From Massilia glaciei (GTDB lineage: Bacteria > Pseudomonadota > Gammaproteobacteria > Burkholderiales > Burkholderiaceae_D): a DNA stretch of 64,000 bases. The notes under the pieces are model-generated. The model did no database searches. It was given only the letters and a program-made list of their open reading frames with translations, and had not been told where the DNA came from. A program made the translations under genes and the position numbers. Shown piece by piece: positions 1-8,949 of the stretch. The stretch spans positions 1 to 64,000 of the forward strand of contig NZ_PXWF02000202.1 in NCBI RefSeq assembly GCF_003011895.2, read 5' to 3'. Each line of letters opens with the position of its first letter. Positions within the stretch are counted from its first letter, which is position 1.

Positions 1-1368
1 GCGCCGGCCGCCAGCGCGCCCGCGGCCAGCGCGCCGGCGGCGGCGCTCGCGGCGACGCAAACCGTCCTGCCGGCCGATGCCGCCCCAGCCATCCCCGGCG
101 CCGCCGACCCCGCGCCCGACATCCAGGCCGACGCCAGCACCACCCTGCCGCCGCCCTCCTCGGCCGCGCAAAAGCTGTATTCGACGGCCCGCGCCGACCT
201 GCTGCAGATCCGCATGCTGCTCAAAAACGGGCGCACCCAGTCGACCGTCGGCTCGGGCTTCCTGGTCGGCACCGGCAACCTGGTGCTGACCAACTACCAC
301 GTGGTGTCGCAAATGGCGCTCGACCCCGACGTCTACGTCGGCCAATACGTCGACACCGACGGCAAGAGCGGCCCGATCGAGCTGCTCGCCGTCGACGTGT
401 TGCACGACCTGGCCGTGGTGCGCATCAACCGCAAGGGCACGGGCGTGTTCACCATCCCCGAAAAACCGGGCAAGCTGACCCAGGGCCAGTACCTGTACTC
501 GCTCGGCAACCCGCTCGACCTCGGCTTCGCGATCTCCGAGGGCGCCTACAACGGCGTCGTCACGCGCAGCTTCTACGACCAGCTCATGTTCACCGGCCCG
601 ATCAACTCGGGCATGAGCGGCGGGCCCAGCGTGACCGCCGGCGGCGAGGTCGCGGGCGTGAACGTGTCGAAGCGGCGCGACGGCGAGCTGGTCAGCTTTC
701 TGGTGCCGGTGCGCTACGCCCAGGAACTGCTGGCCAGGGTCGCGGCGGCGCCCGCGCCGCCCAAGGATTTCAATCCCCTGATCGGGCGCCAGCTGCTGGC
801 CCACCAGCGCGGCATGATCGACCGCCTGCTCGACGCCCCGCTCACGCTCAAGCCGATGGGTCCGTACCTGGCGCCGGTGCGCGAGTCCGGGCAGATGCGC
901 TGCTGGGGGCGCTCCAACGTCAAGGCCGAGGCGACCTTCACCGCCGACACCATGAGCTGCTCGATGGAGTCGGCGATCTACGTGTCCGACACCCAGCAGA
1001 CCGGCCAACTGTCGATCACCCATCACTACGTGCGCTCCGAAAGCCTCGACCAGGTCCGCTTCGCTGCGCTGGCGAGCAAGATATTCAAGGACTGGAGCGT
1101 CGGCAACGGCAAGGGCCCGCGCCTGACCGCGCCCTCGTGCACCGAGCGCTTCATCAAGACCAACTCGCTGCCGCTGCGCGCCGTCATGTGCGTGCGCGCC
1201 TACCGCAAGTTCGCCGGCCTGTACAACTTCGTGCTCCTTAGCGCCAGCACCGACGACGCCAAGGCGACCTTCCAGAGCCGGCTCGAGGTCTCCGGCGTCT
1301 CGTTCGAGAACGGCATGCGCACCACCCGCGCCTTCCTCGACGCGATGGCGCGCGGGGCCAAAAAATGA
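1..1368 (+). CDS. Trypsin-like serine protease (S1C/DegP-like), 5' partial
   Basis: The reading frame is open from the first base of the window, so the N-terminus lies upstream. The visible part begins with an Ala/Pro-rich low-complexity stretch of about 60 residues, probably an exported linker. The protease domain follows. The catalytic triad is visible: His in TNYHVV (fragment residue 100), Asp in LHDLAVV (about 136) and Ser in SGMSGGPS (about 206). No PDZ domain is evident; after about residue 250 comes a region of roughly 200 residues that I do not recognise, with several Cys. The stop overlaps the next start (ATGA), so it is translated with the FHA, kinase and regulator genes. Family knowledge suggests a periplasmic or membrane-exposed protease in quality control or signalling. 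Its substrate is unknown. Confidence 0.85.
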   Translation, partial: APAASAPAASAPAAALAATQTVLPADAAPAIPGAADPAPDIQADASTTLPPPSSAAQKLYSTARADLLQIRMLLKNGRTQSTVGSGFLVGTGNLVLTNYHVVSQMALDPDVYVGQYVDTDGKSGPIELLAVDVLHDLAVVRINRKGTGVFTIPEKPGKLTQGQYLYSLGNPLDLGFAISEGAYNGVVTRSFYDQLMFTGPINSGMSGGPSVTAGGEVAGVNVSKRRDGELVSFLVPVRYAQELLARVAAAPAPPKDFNPLIGRQLLAHQRGMIDRLLDAPLTLKPMGPYLAPVRESGQMRCWGRSNVKAEATFTADTMSCSMESAIYVSDTQQTGQLSITHHYVRSESLDQVRFAALASKIFKDWSVGNGKGPRLTAPSCTERFIKTNSLPLRAVMCVRAYRKFAGLYNFVLLSASTDDAKATFQSRLEVSGVSFENGMRTTRAFLDAMARGAKK

Positions 1369-2336
1369 GCGGCCCGTATTTTATCGAAACGCTCGCGCGC
1401 AATGGCGACGTGCTGCACCGCCAGCAGGTAGGCACGCTGCCGATCCGGATCGGCCGCGGCTACGACAACGACATCATCGTCGACGACGCCCACGCCGCGC
1501 CGCGCCACGCGCTGGTCGACCTGAACGCCGAGGGCCAGCTCGAACTGCGCGACCTGGGCAGCCGCAACGGCGTGGTCCACCGCGGCCGGCGGCTCGCCAG
1601 CGTGGTGCTGACCGGCGACACGGTGGTGCGCATGGGGCACACCAGCCTGCGCGTGCGCGCCGCCGACTTTCCGGTCCCTACCGAGCTGGTCGACCGCACC
1701 ATGCACAACTGGGAGGGTTTTTACCCGGGGCTGGTGGGGCTGGTCATCATCGCGCTGGTGGCGGTGCTGACGGTCTGGCTCGCCGACACCGAGACCTTCC
1801 GGGTGCAGCGCTATTTGCAGACCATCGCGTTCGGCGTCGGCCTCGGCCTGATCTGGGGCGGCGCCTGGGCGCTGGCCAACCGCCTGTTCGGGCAGCACGC
1901 GCGCATGGGGCGCCACCTGTTCATCCTCGCCTGCGGCATGGCCGCCGTCACGCTGTATAAATTTGCCGCGAGCATGACGGCGTACGCGTTCTCGCTCGAA
2001 TCGCTCACCCGCTTCGGCTCGATCGTGGCGATCGCGCTCGGCGCCGGCATGGTGTTCTTCCACCTGCGCACGGTCAAGCCGCACCACCCGCGCCGCTTCG
2101 CCAACGTGTGCCTGCTGTTCGCGATCCTCGCCGCCGGACTGACCCTGATCGGCAACGAGCAGCGCCGCGGCCAGTTTGGCGACAACCTGTACATGTCGCT
2201 GCTGCTGCCGCCGTCGCTGCGCATGAGCCCGGACCACAGCGTCGACCAGTTCATGGCCGGCGCCGGCGCCCTCAAGGCCAAGCTCGACGCCGAACGCACC
2301 GAAAAGGTCAGCGAAGACGCCGACGCCGAAGAATGA
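1365..2336 (+). CDS. FHA-domain membrane protein
   Basis: 323 residues. Residues about 20-105 form a forkhead-associated domain, with the characteristic GRGYDND, an RH pair and the LGSRNG turn, which in this family reads phosphothreonine peptides. After it come about five hydrophobic segments (GLVGLVIIALVAVLTVWLA, then at about 145-170, 183-203, 215-230 and 245-262), so the protein is a cytoplasmic FHA reader tethered to the inner membrane. The start ATG overlaps the protease stop by four bases and the stop overlaps the next start in the same way, which indicates one operon. No Ser/Thr kinase is in the window, so the phosphorylated partner cannot be named. Confidence 0.85.
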   Translation: MSGPYFIETLARNGDVLHRQQVGTLPIRIGRGYDNDIIVDDAHAAPRHALVDLNAEGQLELRDLGSRNGVVHRGRRLASVVLTGDTVVRMGHTSLRVRAADFPVPTELVDRTMHNWEGFYPGLVGLVIIALVAVLTVWLADTETFRVQRYLQTIAFGVGLGLIWGGAWALANRLFGQHARMGRHLFILACGMAAVTLYKFAASMTAYAFSLESLTRFGSIVAIALGAGMVFFHLRTVKPHHPRRFANVCLLFAILAAGLTLIGNEQRRGQFGDNLYMSLLLPPSLRMSPDHSVDQFMAGAGALKAKLDAERTEKVSEDADAEE

Positions 2337-3412
2337 ACCAGCCCATCGGACACATGAATCCAAGCAAGCGCACCGCCCTCGTGTTCGGCCTGTCCTGGCT
2401 CCTGTTCTGGACCCTGATGGTGTGCGTCGCGATCCAGGACTACCTGCGCGACCACGGCCAACACCTGTGGCAGCCCGTGTTGTGGGAGACCTCGTCGCTG
2501 CTCACCGGGACCGCCCTGCTGCTGCTGCAACGCCACTTCACGCGCTCCCACGACGCGCTGCTGGCCACGCCCTGGCGCTGGTTCGCGCGCCAGGCGCTCT
2601 GGCTGCCGATGTACTGGGTCGCCTTCGTGCCGCTCGCCTTCGGCATGCGCCACGGGGTCTACGCCCTGGCTGGCCAGGTCTACCAACACGAACCCTGGCT
2701 CGACACCTTCGTCTACGAGTCGCTCAAAATTTCGGTGTTCGTGGGACTGCTGATCGTGATCCGCTTCGGCGTCTTGTCGTACCGCGAACTGCTCGAGGAA
2801 AAACTGCGGGTCGAGCAATCGAACTCGCTGCTGCGCCAGGCCCAATTGCAACGCCTGACGCAGCAGATGCAACCGCATTTCCTGTTCAACGCGCTCAATA
2901 CGATTTCGTCCCTGATGCATTCCGATGTCGAGCGCGCCGACGCCACCCTGATCGAGCTGGCCGACGTGCTGCGCACCACACTCGAACTGGGCGAGCTGCA
3001 CGAGGCGCCGCTGGCGACCGAGATCCGGCTCGCGCGCGCCTATGCGCGCGTGATGGCCGAGCGCTATCGCGACCGGGTGGCAATCGACTGGCGCATCGAC
3101 GACAGCGCCCTCGCCTGCGCCGTCCCCGTGATCAGCGTGCAGCCGCTGCTCGAGAACATTTTCAAACACACCGTCGAACGGCGCAGCGAGCGCACCAACA
3201 TCGTGATCTCGGCCAGCTGCCGGGCGGGCTCGCTGCTGGTGCGGCTCGACGACGACAGCGGGACGCTGGCAGGCGACGAGGAACCGGGCATCGGGCTGCG
3301 CAACGTGCGCGCCCGGATCGCGTTTTTGCACGGCGCCGGCGCCACCCTCGAACTGAGCCAACTACTACCCGCCGGCGTGCGCGCCGAGATGCGGCTGCCA
3401 TGCGCGTGCTGA
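2333..3412 (+). CDS. LytS/YehU-type sensor histidine kinase
   Basis: About 359 residues. Four N-terminal membrane segments (about residues 14-38, 52-68, 84-112 and 128-150) are followed by the His_kinase dimerisation region with QPHFLFNALN; the phosphoacceptor is His at about residue 182. The ATP-binding part has the N-box LLENIFKH and the G-box GIGLRNVRAR. I chose the ATG at 2333, which overlaps the FHA stop; a second in-frame ATG at 2354 is also possible. The 3' end overlaps the LytTR regulator by 13 bases, its obvious partner. There is no extracytoplasmic sensor domain, so sensing is likely within the membrane. Confidence 0.9.
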   Translation: MNQPIGHMNPSKRTALVFGLSWLLFWTLMVCVAIQDYLRDHGQHLWQPVLWETSSLLTGTALLLLQRHFTRSHDALLATPWRWFARQALWLPMYWVAFVPLAFGMRHGVYALAGQVYQHEPWLDTFVYESLKISVFVGLLIVIRFGVLSYRELLEEKLRVEQSNSLLRQAQLQRLTQQMQPHFLFNALNTISSLMHSDVERADATLIELADVLRTTLELGELHEAPLATEIRLARAYARVMAERYRDRVAIDWRIDDSALACAVPVISVQPLLENIFKHTVERRSERTNIVISASCRAGSLLVRLDDDSGTLAGDEEPGIGLRNVRARIAFLHGAGATLELSQLLPAGVRAEMRLPCAC

Positions 3413-4122
3413 TCGTCGACGACGAGGCCCCCGCGCGCGACAAGCTGCGCCGCCTGCTCGCGTTCGAGGCCGACGTCACCGAAGTGGCCGAGGCGCGCGA
3501 CGGCATCGACGCCTTGCAGCAGATCGCCGCCAGCGCCCCCGACGTGGTGTTCCTCGACATCCAGATGCCCGGCGTGAGCGGCATCGAGCTGGCCGCCTCG
3601 CTGCCGGCGCCGGTGCCGCTGATCGTCTTTGTGACCGCGTTCGACCAATACGCAATCAGCGCCTTCGACGCCAACGCGATCGACTACCTGCTCAAGCCCT
3701 ACGACCGCGAACGCCTGCGCCGCTCGCTTGCGCGGGTGCGCGCGCGGCTGCGGCCGGGCGCGCCGGCCGACCGGCTGGGCATGGCGCCCGACACCGGCCA
3801 GCCGGTGCGCCAGTTGCTCGTGACCGAGCGCGGCGTGACCCGCATCGTGCGGGTCGACCAGATAGGCTGGATCGAGACGGCCGACAATTACGTGGTGCTC
3901 CATTGCGCGCACGAGCAGCCGCTGATGCGCCAGACGCTGGCCGGACTGCTCGACAAACTGGGCCCCGGCTTCATGCGCTGCCACCGCCGCGCGGCGGTGC
4001 GGCTCGCGTGCGTCGAACGCATCATCGCGCTCGACAAAGGCGACTGCGAATTGCTGCTCAGCGGCGGCGCGCTGGTCCCCTGCAGCCGCCAGTACCGGTC
4101 GGCGCTGATCGCGAGGTTGTAG
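3400..4122 (+). CDS. LytTR-family response regulator
   Basis: 240 residues. The receiver domain (about 1-120) has the acidic pair in VDDEAPAR, the phosphoacceptor in FLDIQMPG (Asp53), a Thr in VTAFDQYA and the Lys in LLKPYD. The C-terminal LytTR DNA-binding domain (about 135-238) includes IETADNYVVLH and FMRCHRRAAV. LytTR regulators bind paired direct repeats upstream of target genes. The start overlaps the kinase by 13 bases, so the two are translated together. This is the last gene of the overlapping cluster; likely targets are its own operon or cell-envelope genes, but no LytTR sites were identified. Confidence 0.92.
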   Translation: MRVLIVDDEAPARDKLRRLLAFEADVTEVAEARDGIDALQQIAASAPDVVFLDIQMPGVSGIELAASLPAPVPLIVFVTAFDQYAISAFDANAIDYLLKPYDRERLRRSLARVRARLRPGAPADRLGMAPDTGQPVRQLLVTERGVTRIVRVDQIGWIETADNYVVLHCAHEQPLMRQTLAGLLDKLGPGFMRCHRRAAVRLACVERIIALDKGDCELLLSGGALVPCSRQYRSALIARL

Positions 4123-4442
4123 GCGGGGCGGACGGCGGAAACGGGGAATGTCGGACGCAAAAATCCAACTGCCGATCATCGACGTCCCGAAGCGGCCGGT
4201 TCGCATGCCATATTTGCCATTTGGAACGAATTGTGCGCGGGGATTCTGTTACATTACGATCGCCGTTGAGCGATCGATTCCCCCTTTACCGTTTGAGCGC
4301 GTGCGGCGCGTACCAAAAAAAGGCCCGGCATGGTCCCGGCATGGTCCCACCGCATCCGACACCTGCGACAGGGATTGATCTCAGCGCGGGCCCAGGACGT
4401 CCCTGCACTTGCGACGCCGACTGACCAAAGAACAATAAAAAA
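4123..4442. other. Intergenic region before the potassium uptake genes
   Basis: About 320 bases without a convincing gene. A 76-codon open frame (4148-4378) has no recognisable domain and a composition that looks non-coding. The middle is AT-richer than its surroundings and probably carries the promoter of the potassium uptake genes, but I cannot identify -35 and -10 boxes with confidence. Confidence 0.4.
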
Positions 4443-5777
4443 ATGATAAAACAACGACTACTCCACCCCGCGCGCATAGTCGCGCTCGCGTTTCTTGTGG
4501 CCATCCTGATCGGCACGCTTTTGTTGATGATGCCGTTTGCCCGGTCCGGGGCGGGCTCGGCGCCCTTCCTGGTCGCGCTCTTCACCTCCGTCTCCGCGGT
4601 GTGCGTCACGGGACTGGCCGTCGTCGACACCGGCACCTATTGGTCTTCGGCGGGACAGGGCACGATCATGCTGCTGTTCCAGATAGGCGGCTTTGGAATG
4701 ATGACGGGTGCGACACTGCTCGGTTTGATGGTGAACCGCTCGCCGAGGTTGCGCCTTAAACTCATCACCCAGACGGAGACACATTCATTGGGATTGGGCG
4801 ACGTTGCCAACGTCGCAAAGCTGGTGCTGGCTGTGACCATCGCGTGTGAGTTGATTGTCGCGCTGGTGCTGACGATGCGCTTCCATTTCGGCTATGGACT
4901 GGAATGGCAAAAGGCCGCCTGGAGCGGGCTTTTCCATGCCGTTTCGGCTTTCAACAACGCCGGGTTTTCGATCCACGCCGACAGCGTCATGCGCTATGCC
5001 CCCGACGCGCTGGTCCTCCTGCCACTGATGTTGGCGATTTTTATCGGCGGCATAGGCTTTCCCGTGTTGATGGATCTGCGCGACAAGGCCAGATCGCCGC
5101 GCGGCTGGTCCTTGCACACCAAGCTGACGCTCGCGGTCACCGGCGTGCTGCTGTTGCTCGGTTTTGTCGGGGTCCTGGTTTTTGAATGGTCCAACGCAAA
5201 AACCCTTGGCGTGATGTCGCTTCCGGACAAGGTTTTGTCGGCGGCGTTCACCTCGGTATCGGCGCGGACCGCCGGCTTCAATTCCATCGATTTCGCCGTC
5301 GCCAGCCGGGAAACCTGGGCCCTCCACTATTTGCTCATGTTCGTCGGGGCGGGCAGCGCAGGCACCGCGGGCGGCGTAAAAGTGGGCACCGTGGCGATCC
5401 TGTTCTTGCTTGTCGTGGCGGAGATACGCGGCCATCCGGACAGCGAGGCGTTCGGCCGCCGTGTTGGCACAGCGGCGCAACGGCAGGCGATCACGGTCCT
5501 GGTGCTCGGCGGCGCAATGGTCATCCTGGGCACGATGGTGCTTTTATCGGTCAGCGACGCCCCGACCGACCGCATCATTTTTGAAGTGATTTCCGCCTTC
5601 GGCACCGTTGGACTATCGACGGGAATCACCGCCGAACTGCCGGCCGTGGGGCAGTTTGTGCTGATTGTACTGATGTACCTGGGCCGCATAGGGACGATCA
5701 CCCTGGCGACATCACTTATACTCGGCGAACGGCGCATGCCGTATCGCTATCCTGAGGAGCATCCAATTGTTGGGTAG
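4443..5777 (+). CDS. ktrB: Potassium uptake membrane subunit, KtrB/TrkH family
   Basis: 444 residues of almost entirely hydrophobic sequence with repeated membrane-pore-membrane units. Pore-like segments of this family are visible: SAVCVTGL (about residues 57-64), SAFNNAGF, SARTAGFNS and SAFGTVGLSTG, each with the conserved filter glycine. KtrB forms the potassium-conducting dimer in the inner membrane. The next gene overlaps by 11 bases and is the RCK regulatory partner, which fixes the assignment to the Ktr/Trk superfamily. Length matches KtrB (about 440-460) and is a little short for TrkH. Whether transport is sodium-dependent cannot be read from the sequence. Confidence 0.88.
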   Translation: MIKQRLLHPARIVALAFLVAILIGTLLLMMPFARSGAGSAPFLVALFTSVSAVCVTGLAVVDTGTYWSSAGQGTIMLLFQIGGFGMMTGATLLGLMVNRSPRLRLKLITQTETHSLGLGDVANVAKLVLAVTIACELIVALVLTMRFHFGYGLEWQKAAWSGLFHAVSAFNNAGFSIHADSVMRYAPDALVLLPLMLAIFIGGIGFPVLMDLRDKARSPRGWSLHTKLTLAVTGVLLLLGFVGVLVFEWSNAKTLGVMSLPDKVLSAAFTSVSARTAGFNSIDFAVASRETWALHYLLMFVGAGSAGTAGGVKVGTVAILFLLVVAEIRGHPDSEAFGRRVGTAAQRQAITVLVLGGAMVILGTMVLLSVSDAPTDRIIFEVISAFGTVGLSTGITAELPAVGQFVLIVLMYLGRIGTITLATSLILGERRMPYRYPEEHPIVG

Positions 5778-6468
5778 AATTTTTACAGAGCAGTTCGCGT
5801 TTTCGGCGGGCGACAGTGTTTTGGTGATCGGCTTGGGCCGCTTCGGCAGTTCCGTGGCCCAGTCACTGGTCCGCTTGGGCCACGACGTCATGGGCGTCGA
5901 CACCAACGGCGAACGGGTCCAACTGTGGGCGGACAAGCTGACCCACGCGGTGCAGGCTGATTCGACCAAAGAGGCCGTGATGCTGCAACTGGGCGCCGCC
6001 GATTTTTCGCACGCGATCGTCGCCATCGGCGGCGACATCGCCTCGAGCCTGTTGACACTGATGGTGCTGACCGAATTGGGGATCAAGGACATCTGGGTCA
6101 AGGCGCTTGACCGCGACCACGGACAGCTTGCGAAAAAAATGGGCGCCCATCATGTGGTCACGCCCGAGGCGGACATGGGGGAGCGGGTCGCCCATCTGAT
6201 CACGGGCCGACTGATCGATTTCATCGAATTCGATGACGGTTTCGCCATCGCCAAGATCCACGCCCCCGTGATGACCCACGACAAGACCCTGACCGAATCG
6301 CGCGTGCGTGAGCAATTTGGGGTGACCATCGTCGGCGTCAAGCGGGCAAACACCGACTTCCAGCATGCCACCCCGGAGACATCGGTGCAATCTGCCGATC
6401 TGCTCATCGTGTCGGGCCCCACGCGAAAGATTGAGTTGTTTGCCAGCGGTACCAAAGTAAAAAAATAG
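5767..6468 (+). CDS. ktrA: Potassium uptake regulatory subunit, KtrA/TrkA (RCK) family
   Basis: 233 residues. The N-terminal Rossmann RCK_N domain begins with VLVIGLGRFGSSVAQSL, ends its second strand in an acidic residue (GVDTN) and continues to about residue 140. An RCK_C domain (about 145-225) follows, with KTLTESRVREQFGVTIVGV and a terminal strand ADLLIVSG. These proteins form a cytoplasmic octameric ring that gates KtrB in response to nucleotides. The start is TTG (5767 or the adjacent 5770), inside the end of ktrB, so translation is coupled. Confidence 0.88.
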   Translation: MLGRIFTEQFAFSAGDSVLVIGLGRFGSSVAQSLVRLGHDVMGVDTNGERVQLWADKLTHAVQADSTKEAVMLQLGAADFSHAIVAIGGDIASSLLTLMVLTELGIKDIWVKALDRDHGQLAKKMGAHHVVTPEADMGERVAHLITGRLIDFIEFDDGFAIAKIHAPVMTHDKTLTESRVREQFGVTIVGVKRANTDFQHATPETSVQSADLLIVSGPTRKIELFASGTKVKK

Positions 6469-6680
6469 CTTTTCCCAGCGCGGGTGCGCGATCTTGTGCG
6501 GGAGGCGACCGAGGTAGGGCTTCCCGAGGTAGGGCTTCTTTCCTCGGTCCGGCGGCGACGAAGACACGAACGGCCAAATCCGCCCCGCCCCACGGCGGGT
6601 CCATCCGGCCACATCGCGCTCGCCCGCGCCCGGCGGCGGCCCTACTCTGGACGCTGTTCCCACTTCCAGAGCCGACCGCC

Positions 6681-7922
6681 ATGCAAGCACATCACCACCC
6701 GACCCGTCTGTATTTCCTCGACTGGGTCCGCATCCTCGCCTTCTTCGTCCTGATCGTCTATCACATCGGCATGTACTACGTGAGCTGGGACTGGCACGTC
6801 AAGAGCGCCGCCAAGAGCGACGCCATCGAACCGCTGATGCTGCTGTCCTCGCCCTGGCGGCTCGGCCTGCTGTTCCTGATCTCGGGCGTCGGCGCGCGCT
6901 TCATGCTGGCCAAACTGGGCGCGCTGCGCTTCATGCGCGAACGCAGCGCGCGCCTGCTGGTGCCGCTGCTGTTCGGCATGCTGGTGATCGTGCCGCCCCA
7001 GTCCTACTTCGAGGTCGTCGAAAAGCTCGCCTATGCCGGTTCCTACGGCGATTTCCTGCGCCTCTATCTGGGTGCCTACGGCGGCTTTTGCAGCGCGCCC
7101 ACCGAATGCCTGATCCTGCCGACCTGGAACCACCTGTGGTTCGTCGCCTACCTGTGGGTCTACACCTTGCTGCTCGGGGCCTTGATGCTGCCACTGGGCG
7201 CGCGCTTCGACGCGCTCTCTGATGCCCTGGCCCGGCGCCTGGTCGGCTGGCGCGTCTTCGTGCTGCCGCTCGTTGCACTCGGCCTGGCCCGCGTCGTGAT
7301 GCACGCGCGCTTTCCCACGACCCACGCCCTGATCGACGATTGGTACAACCACGCCAATTATTTCGTGCTGTTTCTGCTGGGCGCCCTGCTGTCGCGGCAA
7401 GCGGCGTTTTGGGCCCGCCTCGACGGCTTGCGTTGGACCGCACTGGGCACGGCGCTCGCCTGTTGGGCCGCGATGACCATCTACTACTCGCTGCCTGAAC
7501 CAATGCGCGCCTACGACGGCCTCGAGGGCGCGCTGCAACGCCTGGTCTACGCCTTGTGCCAATGGAGCGCGATCATCGCCGTCTGCGGCTTTGCGCACCG
7601 CCACCTCGCATTCGACAGCGCCGCGCGGCGCTATCTGACGCAGGCAGCTTTTCCGGTGTACATCGCGCACCAGACGCTGATTGTGGGAATCGCGCACCTG
7701 ATCAAACCGGCCAAACTGGCCCCGGCGATCGAAGCGTTTGTTTTGTTTGTGCTGACCCTAGCGATCAGTTTCGCCCTGTTCGAACTGGCGCGCCGCAGCG
7801 CGTTGCTGCGCCCGCTGTTCGGGCTGCCGCGCAACGCGGCACCGGCTACGCACGCCAAAGCCGCCCCGCCGGCACCGGCTGCGCACGCCGCGCCTGCGGC
7901 CCCGGGCGCGCCGGCCCTTTGA
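6681..7922 (+). CDS. Acyltransferase-3 family membrane protein
   Basis: 413 residues. Ten or so hydrophobic segments follow the family start pattern: YFLDWVRILAFFVLIVYH (residues about 11-28) with the conserved RxxA...H, and a later FLISGVGARF segment. Acyltransferase-3 proteins transfer acetyl, succinyl or other acyl groups onto periplasmic sugars or glucans; the OpgC/MdoC branch is the closest match I can suggest. The C-terminal 35 residues are Ala/Pro-rich and probably unstructured. It appears to be a single gene. The substrate is unknown. Confidence 0.8.
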   Translation: MQAHHHPTRLYFLDWVRILAFFVLIVYHIGMYYVSWDWHVKSAAKSDAIEPLMLLSSPWRLGLLFLISGVGARFMLAKLGALRFMRERSARLLVPLLFGMLVIVPPQSYFEVVEKLAYAGSYGDFLRLYLGAYGGFCSAPTECLILPTWNHLWFVAYLWVYTLLLGALMLPLGARFDALSDALARRLVGWRVFVLPLVALGLARVVMHARFPTTHALIDDWYNHANYFVLFLLGALLSRQAAFWARLDGLRWTALGTALACWAAMTIYYSLPEPMRAYDGLEGALQRLVYALCQWSAIIAVCGFAHRHLAFDSAARRYLTQAAFPVYIAHQTLIVGIAHLIKPAKLAPAIEAFVLFVLTLAISFALFELARRSALLRPLFGLPRNAAPATHAKAAPPAPAAHAAPAAPGAPAL

Positions 7923-7923
7923 G

Positions 7924-7993
7924 GTGAAGCGGAAACGGAGAAGCGGAAACGGTGAAGCGGAAACGGTGAAGCGAGAACGGTGAAACGGAAACG
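7924..7993. repeat. 14-bp tandem repeat, five copies
   Basis: Five near-identical 14-base units of the form GTGAAGCGGAAACG lie between the acyltransferase stop and the phasin terminator. Units 1 and 3 are identical; the others differ by one or two bases. A local minisatellite with no evident coding or binding role. Confidence 0.85.
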
Positions 7994-8026
7994 AAAAAGC
8001 CCGCCATGCTGTTGACATGGCGGGCT
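7994..8026 (-). terminator. Rho-independent terminator of the phasin gene
   Basis: A perfect 11-bp stem (AGCCCGCCATG and its complement) with a 7-base loop is followed on the minus strand by a run of five T. It lies about 50 bases downstream of the phasin stop. On the plus strand no T-run follows, so it acts for the minus-strand gene. Confidence 0.9.
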
Positions 8027-8076
8027 GCGATTTCATGACTACATGGCGCCTGGCGCCTAAGCGGCCAGGCTACACA

Positions 8077-8694
8077 TTACTCCTTGCGTGGGCTGGTGCC
8101 TGGCTTGCCGGAGGTACCGGCTTGGCCAGCTTGGCCGCTCATGGAACCTTGCATGCTGCCTTGCATTTCGCTTTGGCTGCCGCCGGAGCTTTGCATGCTG
8201 GCGCCGGCCGAACCGTTGCCGCTACGGCCTTGCGATGCGCCGGTTTGGAAAGGATCGCTGAACTTGCGCATGGTTTCTTGCTGCGAACGCATGCTGCGCT
8301 CGGTCTCTTCGCTGGCCACGCGCGCCACTTCGTCGGCCAGTTCGCGCGCGGTGCGGCTCGTTTCCTGGATATGCTGCTCGGTCACGCGGGCCAGGTCGAT
8401 TTGCGCATCAGCGGCGACGCGCGAGATGTGCTGCTGATAGGCGCGCAGCTTTTCCGTTGCTGGCTGGGCGCGCGATGCGGCGGCACCAATCACATCGGTC
8501 TGGCGGTCGGCGGTCAGCACTTGCTGGGTGGCCAGGGTCGACTCTTCGAGCATGGTCTGGGTCAACTGGATATTCAGGTCGCACAGTTGTTGAAACGAGC
8601 GGAACAGCGATTTGGACATGTCGTTGATAAACGACATCTGCGCGTCCATGTGGCTACGGACGGCTGGGGTAACAGACTGGGAAAATGGATACAT
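8077..8694 (-). CDS. Phasin family protein (PHA granule-associated)
   Basis: 205 residues. Residues about 10-150 match the phasin helical domain (YPFSQSVTPAVRSHMDAQM, then long amphipathic helices with regular Leu/Ala). Phasins coat polyhydroxyalkanoate granules in the cytoplasm and control their size. The C-terminal 55 residues are Gly/Ser/Gln/Met-rich low complexity. I chose the ATG at 8694 because GAGG lies at suitable distance before it and the upstream extension is not phasin-like. No PHA synthase genes are in the window; the gene stands alone with its own terminator. Confidence 0.88.
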   Translation of the reverse strand: MYPFSQSVTPAVRSHMDAQMSFINDMSKSLFRSFQQLCDLNIQLTQTMLEESTLATQQVLTADRQTDVIGAAASRAQPATEKLRAYQQHISRVAADAQIDLARVTEQHIQETSRTARELADEVARVASEETERSMRSQQETMRKFSDPFQTGASQGRSGNGSAGASMQSSGGSQSEMQGSMQGSMSGQAGQAGTSGKPGTSPRKE

Positions 8695-8949
8695 GGAATT
8701 AGCCTCAAAGAATTTAAAACGAAGAAAGAAATTGCGGTCCGTAACGAGCGGGGCGGTCGTACCGATGCCGTTTGTCGCGTTGCCACAGCGCGTGCGTGTG
8801 AAAAACGATTTGCTCGCTGATTTGTCTAAAAACCAGCATCGCTTCAGCACGGTCTTCAAGGCTAAGGTAATGGGCTCAGCGCCCCATGACATTGGTCAAT
8901 CGTGTCCATCCAAAGCGCAAACGCGGGCCGATTGGCCCGGCGTTTCGTC

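Noticed and set aside
4148-4378. 76-codon frame before ktrB
   Set aside because: No ribosome-binding site of quality, no domain, and Pro/Arg-rich composition typical of non-coding GC-rich DNA.
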